Made by a program: the position numbers and the translations under genes
Part shown: piece by piece, positions 6,823 through 9,811 of the stretch
How positions within the stretch are numbered: the first letter of the stretch is position 1
Layout of the letters: every line of letters begins with the position of its first letter
The notes under the pieces: model-generated
Databases searched by the model: none
Told to the model about the DNA's origin: nothing
Seen by the model: the letters and a program-made list of their open reading frames with translations, nothing else
Origin: Akkermansiaceae bacterium
Lineage (GTDB): Bacteria > Verrucomicrobiota > Verrucomicrobiia > Verrucomicrobiales > Akkermansiaceae
Length of the DNA stretch: 9,811 bases
NCBI GenBank assembly: GCA_023300205.1
Contig: JALZVD010000211.1
Span: 1 to 9,811, forward strand
Direction of reading: 5' to 3'

Positions 6823-7248
6823 TTACGCCCAGCGGTCTCTCCATTCTTGAGGTAGACGTTGAGGTTTTCCAGATTTGCCGTCATTTCTCATCTGGACCAT
6901 AGCGAGAGACTGACGACATGTTACTAGGCATTTATCTATTCCTTCAGCATAGATTTCAAATGCACACCAGAATCTGACTTTTTCTACACGATCTAGTTTT
7001 CCTTTAATGCTGAGTTTGTGGCCTAGAGTGGCTGGTGAGCGGTAATCTACTTCAGTGCGAAGAACTACAGGGAATAGTCCAGAATTAGCCATCTGTTTGA
7101 GATCTAAACCTAAGCATTCTGTAGCGAGTTTAGTGCGGCAGGTTTCGATCATACGCAGATAGGCGAGGTTATGAACGACTCCCCCGATGTCCGTATCAAA
7201 AAACATGACTTCTTCTTGCGTGGTGTAACTGGGCATTTCCATGTTCAT
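6823..7248 (-). CDS. YbgC/4-hydroxybenzoyl-CoA-type hotdog acyl-CoA thioesterase
   Basis: This 141-residue protein has the single hotdog fold of the YbgC and 4-hydroxybenzoyl-CoA thioesterase family, which hydrolyses acyl-CoA thioesters in the cytoplasm. The diagnostic motif is near the N-terminus: FFDTDIGGVVHNLAYLRMIE (16-35), matching the family pattern of Asp-Thr-Asp, a Gly-Val-Val-His or Tyr turn, Asn, Tyr-Leu and Glu. D20 matches the known catalytic aspartate. The later part (VLRTEVDYRSPATLGHKLSIKGKLDRVEKVRFWCAFEI) has the alternating pattern of the central sheet. Starts at 7242 or 7236 are also possible, since Met occurs at positions 1, 3 and 5; none has a clear Shine-Dalgarno. In many Gram-negatives ybgC heads the tol-pal operon, but no tol genes are visible here. 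The natural substrate cannot be told; short or medium acyl-CoA is usual. Confidence 0.85.
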   Translation of the reverse strand: MNMEMPSYTTQEEVMFFDTDIGGVVHNLAYLRMIETCRTKLATECLGLDLKQMANSGLFPVVLRTEVDYRSPATLGHKLSIKGKLDRVEKVRFWCAFEIYAEGIDKCLVTCRQSLAMVQMRNDGKSGKPQRLPQEWRDRWA

Positions 7249-7291
7249 GCGGAGAACTTACAAGGTTAAGTAAAAATTTAAAGCATGGATC

Positions 7292-7328
7292 TTGATGTTA
7301 CGGAGGGTTGTGTGTATTTTAACCGTAA
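7292..7328 (+). promoter_or_regulatory. Candidate promoter with overlapping inverted repeat in the divergent intergenic region
   Basis: TTGATG (7292-7297), a 17-base spacer and TATTTT (7315-7320) match four of six bases in each sigma-70 box. This would give a leader of about 38 bases before the ATG at 7365. TTACGG (7298-7303) and CCGTAA (7323-7328) form a perfect 6-bp inverted repeat spanning spacer and start point, as an operator might. A 5-bp repeat ACTTA/TAAGT (7256-7271) lies near the thioesterase start. All are weak calls by eye. Confidence 0.35.
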
Positions 7329-7364
7329 GGCTTTTGCACAAAGTAGCGTAGCCTAAGTTATATT

Positions 7365-9167
7365 ATGAAGTATATTTTATTCGCGATTACATTACCTATT
7401 GTTATGGGAGGCCATGTTCAGGCACAGGAGACCTATGTGGCTCCTCTGGCGAATAAAATAATGTTTGAGGTGGATAAGTTACCTCTTGATAAAGGGTTGC
7501 GATGGATCTTATCTAAGAATCTTACGATTCTAGTAAAGCGTAAGCATAATGGCAGTGCTAGGGAGCATCGTCTTACAGGACAGATTCTGATTTTAGCAAT
7601 GAGGATACATCGTGAAAATAAAGCAGCATTAGAATTAAGTAGTCATTTAGCTAGTGGAGGAGAATTACCTGTCGCTAATGAGAAGGAACGAGGGGAGGCC
7701 TTGAAGAAGGTACGCCGCCTAATGAATGCTCTTTCTAGAACTAAAGAGAATGGTGAGGCTAAAATACTAGAAGCTTATTTAAAGGATCTTTTGCTAGCTT
7801 TGGATGAAACAGATCCATTGGTGGACACACATGTGGAAAACGCGAGTCGTTGGGCTGGAGTGCTTCCTGCAGCTGTTCAGTCGCGTCAGAGGGTTCCGAA
7901 ACTTGATTCTGATTCTGTTGATCTAGTTTCTGGCCATGAGGAACGTGTGATACTTGATGAAGTAAAGATGGAGGATCCAGTAGAAGCTTCCCATCAAGAT
8001 CAGAGTAATGTTAATGATGAGGGGAAGATGTTTACTAAATGGACGAAACAGAAGAGTGTGATTTCCTCTCCTTTCATTTTAGTGGAGAAGTTGGAATACG
8101 GTAGTAGATACAGTACAGAGATGGTGGCTCTACATACAGTGATCTCTCCGCGATTGACGCTAGATTCAAGTATTAGCATTGCGCTAAATCCTAGGGTTGA
8201 GCCAAATGAGCTTCAGTCTTTGGATAATGAGCTGCGCAAATTCTTTAAAATACTATTTGGTGATTTTGAGTCTATTAGAATAGAGGTGACAACAGATGGG
8301 CGTCTCAGTAGCAGGAATAAATTAAAGATGTTGCTGCCATTAGGCTTGCAGATGATGGCCTCTGAGAAGGATATTCAAATCAGAGAAGGTGTGGGAGTGA
8401 TGGGTCATTTGAAAGGCAAAGCAATCGTTCGTAACTCAGATTTTTGGCATACGCTTAAGATATTGAGGAAGAGCGACGCCTCAAACCAACGTTTGCTTAT
8501 TCCTGATAGTACATCGGCAGATTTTCGGCAACTTGTGGCTTTAGAGGAGGAAGATTTTTTTGTAAGGAATGAAGTATTAGCGGTTTCAAGTATAGATGAG
8601 GCATTTGATTTATTGGCTCAGAGTAGCAATGATAATATTAACGAAGCATCTAGAGAGTTTGCTAAAATTCAAAAACTGATTGGCGGGAAATCTGTTGGAC
8701 CATTTGCAGTGAATAAGCAAGTAAGGGAAAAGCTGGCATGGATCATCGATAAAAATCCTAAGCATATTTCGGCAAAAATGATTTTACTTAGAGGTAATGC
8801 TTCACGCTCTAGAACTCTAGAAACGTATTTCATAGCTACTGAGCTGGCTCATTTATTAGAAAAAACGTCGCACCTGAATGATCAACCACGTGCCAGTATG
8901 AGTGCAGAAAATTTAAGTGGGATAGCTGATGAAATTGAGAAGGTTATTGAAGAGCTTGATCTTTTTATTGATTCAGATGATAGGGAATTGGTTACTTACC
9001 TATCTGATATTGCAGATTATTTAGCAACGATAAGTAGAAATAAAGAGAAGCGAGATTCAATCGCTGTGGAGCGTATGATTGAGAATGCGTTGAATCATTT
9101 TAAGATTACGTATCTCAAAGCAAGAACTCATCTTGATGAGGAGCTTGGTAAGTCTCCGACACCATAA
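7365..9167 (+). CDS. Exported protein of unknown function with a decayed Lon (S16)-like middle domain
   Basis: This 600-residue protein is not assigned to a known named protein. It begins MKYILFAITLPIVMGGHVQAQE, a good Sec signal peptide with a likely cut after VQA at residue 20, so the product is probably periplasmic. Residues 30-170 are helical and TPR-like (for example NKAALELSSHLASG), followed by an acidic, low-complexity linker (about 178-225). Residues 253-420 resemble the Lon proteolytic domain: VTTDGR where Lon has the nucleophile loop, GVGVMGHLKGKAIV like the MTGEITLRG strand, RLLIPDSTSADFRQL like TVLIPxxNxxDL, and NEVLAVSSIDEAFDLL like its last helix. K365 lines up with the Lon catalytic Lys, but no GPSAG nucleophile is present, so it is probably not a protease. 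Residues 450-595 are again helical, with another TPR-like pair (NPKHISAKMILLRGNA). No clear Shine-Dalgarno precedes the ATG. Confidence 0.7.
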   Translation: MKYILFAITLPIVMGGHVQAQETYVAPLANKIMFEVDKLPLDKGLRWILSKNLTILVKRKHNGSAREHRLTGQILILAMRIHRENKAALELSSHLASGGELPVANEKERGEALKKVRRLMNALSRTKENGEAKILEAYLKDLLLALDETDPLVDTHVENASRWAGVLPAAVQSRQRVPKLDSDSVDLVSGHEERVILDEVKMEDPVEASHQDQSNVNDEGKMFTKWTKQKSVISSPFILVEKLEYGSRYSTEMVALHTVISPRLTLDSSISIALNPRVEPNELQSLDNELRKFFKILFGDFESIRIEVTTDGRLSSRNKLKMLLPLGLQMMASEKDIQIREGVGVMGHLKGKAIVRNSDFWHTLKILRKSDASNQRLLIPDSTSADFRQLVALEEEDFFVRNEVLAVSSIDEAFDLLAQSSNDNINEASREFAKIQKLIGGKSVGPFAVNKQVREKLAWIIDKNPKHISAKMILLRGNASRSRTLETYFIATELAHLLEKTSHLNDQPRASMSAENLSGIADEIEKVIEELDLFIDSDDRELVTYLSDIADYLATISRNKEKRDSIAVERMIENALNHFKITYLKARTHLDEELGKSPTP

Positions 9168-9230
9168 ACTGGAGTTATTCATGGTAGTCATACGGGATAT
9201 TACTCAAATAATCTTGGTTATTATTTAAAA

Positions 9231-9252
9231 AAATAGGTCTAAATAGGCCTAT
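9231..9252. repeat. Two tandem 10-base repeats with an overlapping palindrome
   Basis: AAATAGGTCT (9231-9240) is followed directly by AAATAGGCCT (9241-9250), differing at one base. The second copy lies within the perfect palindrome ATAGGCCTAT (9243-9252). The repeats are about 25 bases upstream of the candidate -35 box at 9276, a position suited to an activator site. Function is speculative. Confidence 0.5.
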
Positions 9253-9275
9253 AAATCAGACATTTATCATTTTTA

Positions 9276-9304
9276 TTGAAATAACTATTGCATTAACCTT
9301 TAAT
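9276..9304 (+). promoter_or_regulatory. Candidate sigma-70-like promoter of the gene at 9391
   Basis: TTGAAA (9276-9281) and TTTAAT (9299-9304) are separated by exactly 17 bases, each matching five of six consensus positions. Transcription would start near 9311, leaving a leader of about 80 bases that is very AT-rich and has no Shine-Dalgarno before the ATG at 9391. This is the best promoter match I found in the window. Confidence 0.5.
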
Positions 9305-9390
9305 TTTGCCAAACTACCGACCGAATTATAAAAAACCTTACATAAGTAGACATTCTCGAAAACAAAACGTTCATTTTTTAATTTTCAACC

Positions 9391-9811
9391 ATGAAACCCC
9401 TCTTTTTTCTCCTCTCATTTGCCTTAATCGTAGCCCTTGGTGTTACTTGTGTGGGCCCAATTCTCAAAGAATATATAGAGGGAGAGCTATCATTTAAAGC
9501 GAAAGTTGCCATAGAGGAAGATGATCAGTATTCTGTCAAGTCTCTGAAAATGGATCATTTTCATGCTAAGAAAGCGGTCATAGAGACAGTGTTACCAGTT
9601 TCTGCGCAAAATATTGAGAAGGTCAAAACTGAGATTATAGGTAAGATCGATCCTATATTAGGAATTTATGCTCAAGACTTTGAGTTAGTTCTGAAGAATT
9701 CAGATGCAGGGCTTGCCAATAAAGAGAAAATAGAGGAAGAACAAGTAGTTACGAAGATTCCTGAACCTGGGCCACCACCGCCTAGTGAAATGCCTGATAA
9801 AGCTATCGTTA
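9391..9811 (+). CDS. Exported or membrane-anchored protein of unknown function (partial, runs off the right edge)
   Basis: The reading frame is open for 140 codons from the ATG at 9391 to the end of the window, with no stop. It begins MKPLFFLLSFALIVALGVTC, a hydrophobic N-terminal segment that acts as a signal peptide or a membrane anchor. No proper lipobox surrounds C20 (Gly-Val-Thr-Cys). The part after it is rich in Lys and Glu with beta-like alternation (ELSFKAKVAIEEDDQYSVKSLKM), then a helical stretch and, near residues 124-134, a proline-rich segment (IPEPGPPPPSE) typical of periplasmic linkers. I recognise no family. It has its own likely promoter and may be functionally linked to the exported protein upstream only by position. 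The start is chosen because the hydrophobic segment begins directly there. Confidence 0.72.
   Translation, partial: MKPLFFLLSFALIVALGVTCVGPILKEYIEGELSFKAKVAIEEDDQYSVKSLKMDHFHAKKAVIETVLPVSAQNIEKVKTEIIGKIDPILGIYAQDFELVLKNSDAGLANKEKIEEEQVVTKIPEPGPPPPSEMPDKAIV

Larger units (their letters stand above)
9168..9390. other. AT-rich intergenic region
   Basis: This 223-base gap holds a weak all-A/T stem (9206-9212 with 9220-9226, loop of seven) that is followed by A rather than T and so is a poor terminator. It also holds a tandem repeat and a promoter candidate listed separately. No gene is convincing here; a short + frame starting at 9306 runs out of phase into the real gene at 9391. Confidence 0.6.

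Noticed and set aside
7334..7364. TTGCAC and TATATT as a promoter directly before the ATG at 7365
   Set aside because: The spacing is 19 bases and the -10 box abuts the start codon, so transcription would begin inside the gene.
9206..9226. AAATAAT/ATTATTT stem after the 600-residue protein gene as a terminator
   Set aside because: The stem has no G or C and is followed on the + strand by A residues rather than T.
9306..9497. A 63-codon + strand frame overlapping the start of the last gene
   Set aside because: It overlaps the 9391 frame out of phase and has no domain or signal-peptide pattern. The 9391 frame has a hydrophobic leader and stays open to the window edge.

Overview
The window is bacterial chromosomal DNA, densely coding and somewhat AT-rich, with no sign of a mobile element, CRISPR array, tRNA or rRNA. 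A Gram-negative bacterium of the PVC group, perhaps Verrucomicrobiota, would fit. Reasons are a bactofilin, several signal-peptide or multi-membrane envelope proteins, and mostly poor Shine-Dalgarno sequences. This taxonomic guess is an inference of low certainty.

Region 1 (1-922, + strand) is RNA metabolism. It holds the last 21 codons of an RNA m5U methyltransferase of the TrmA/RumA type, then a complete RNase PH gene (rph). A 69-base gap with a stem-loop follows.

Region 2 (992-6263, + strand) is a tight four-gene set: a GtrA-like membrane protein, a soluble DPM1-like family 2 glycosyltransferase, a polytopic GT-C-like membrane glycosyltransferase, and a large membrane protein with a sulfatase-fold periplasmic domain. 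That domain carries Thr where sulfatases carry Cys or Ser. A simple reading is a lipid-linked sugar route. The GT2 enzyme would load a sugar onto polyprenyl phosphate, GtrA would help move it across the membrane, the GT-C enzyme would transfer it to an envelope acceptor, and the last protein would add or remove a phosphate-linked group or act as a regulator.

Region 3 (6276-7248) is on the - strand. It has a strong hairpin terminator between the convergent units, a small bactofilin, and a YbgC-type hotdog acyl-CoA thioesterase.

Region 4 (7249-9811, + strand) starts at a divergent intergenic region with a candidate promoter and inverted repeat. It encodes a 600-residue exported protein of unknown function, whose middle resembles a decayed Lon (S16) protease domain flanked by helical, TPR-like segments. 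After a 223-base AT-rich gap with a good promoter candidate comes the start of a second exported or membrane-anchored unknown protein that runs off the right edge.

The most novel items are the exported Lon-like protein and the four-gene envelope glycan set ending in a Thr-type sulfatase-fold protein.
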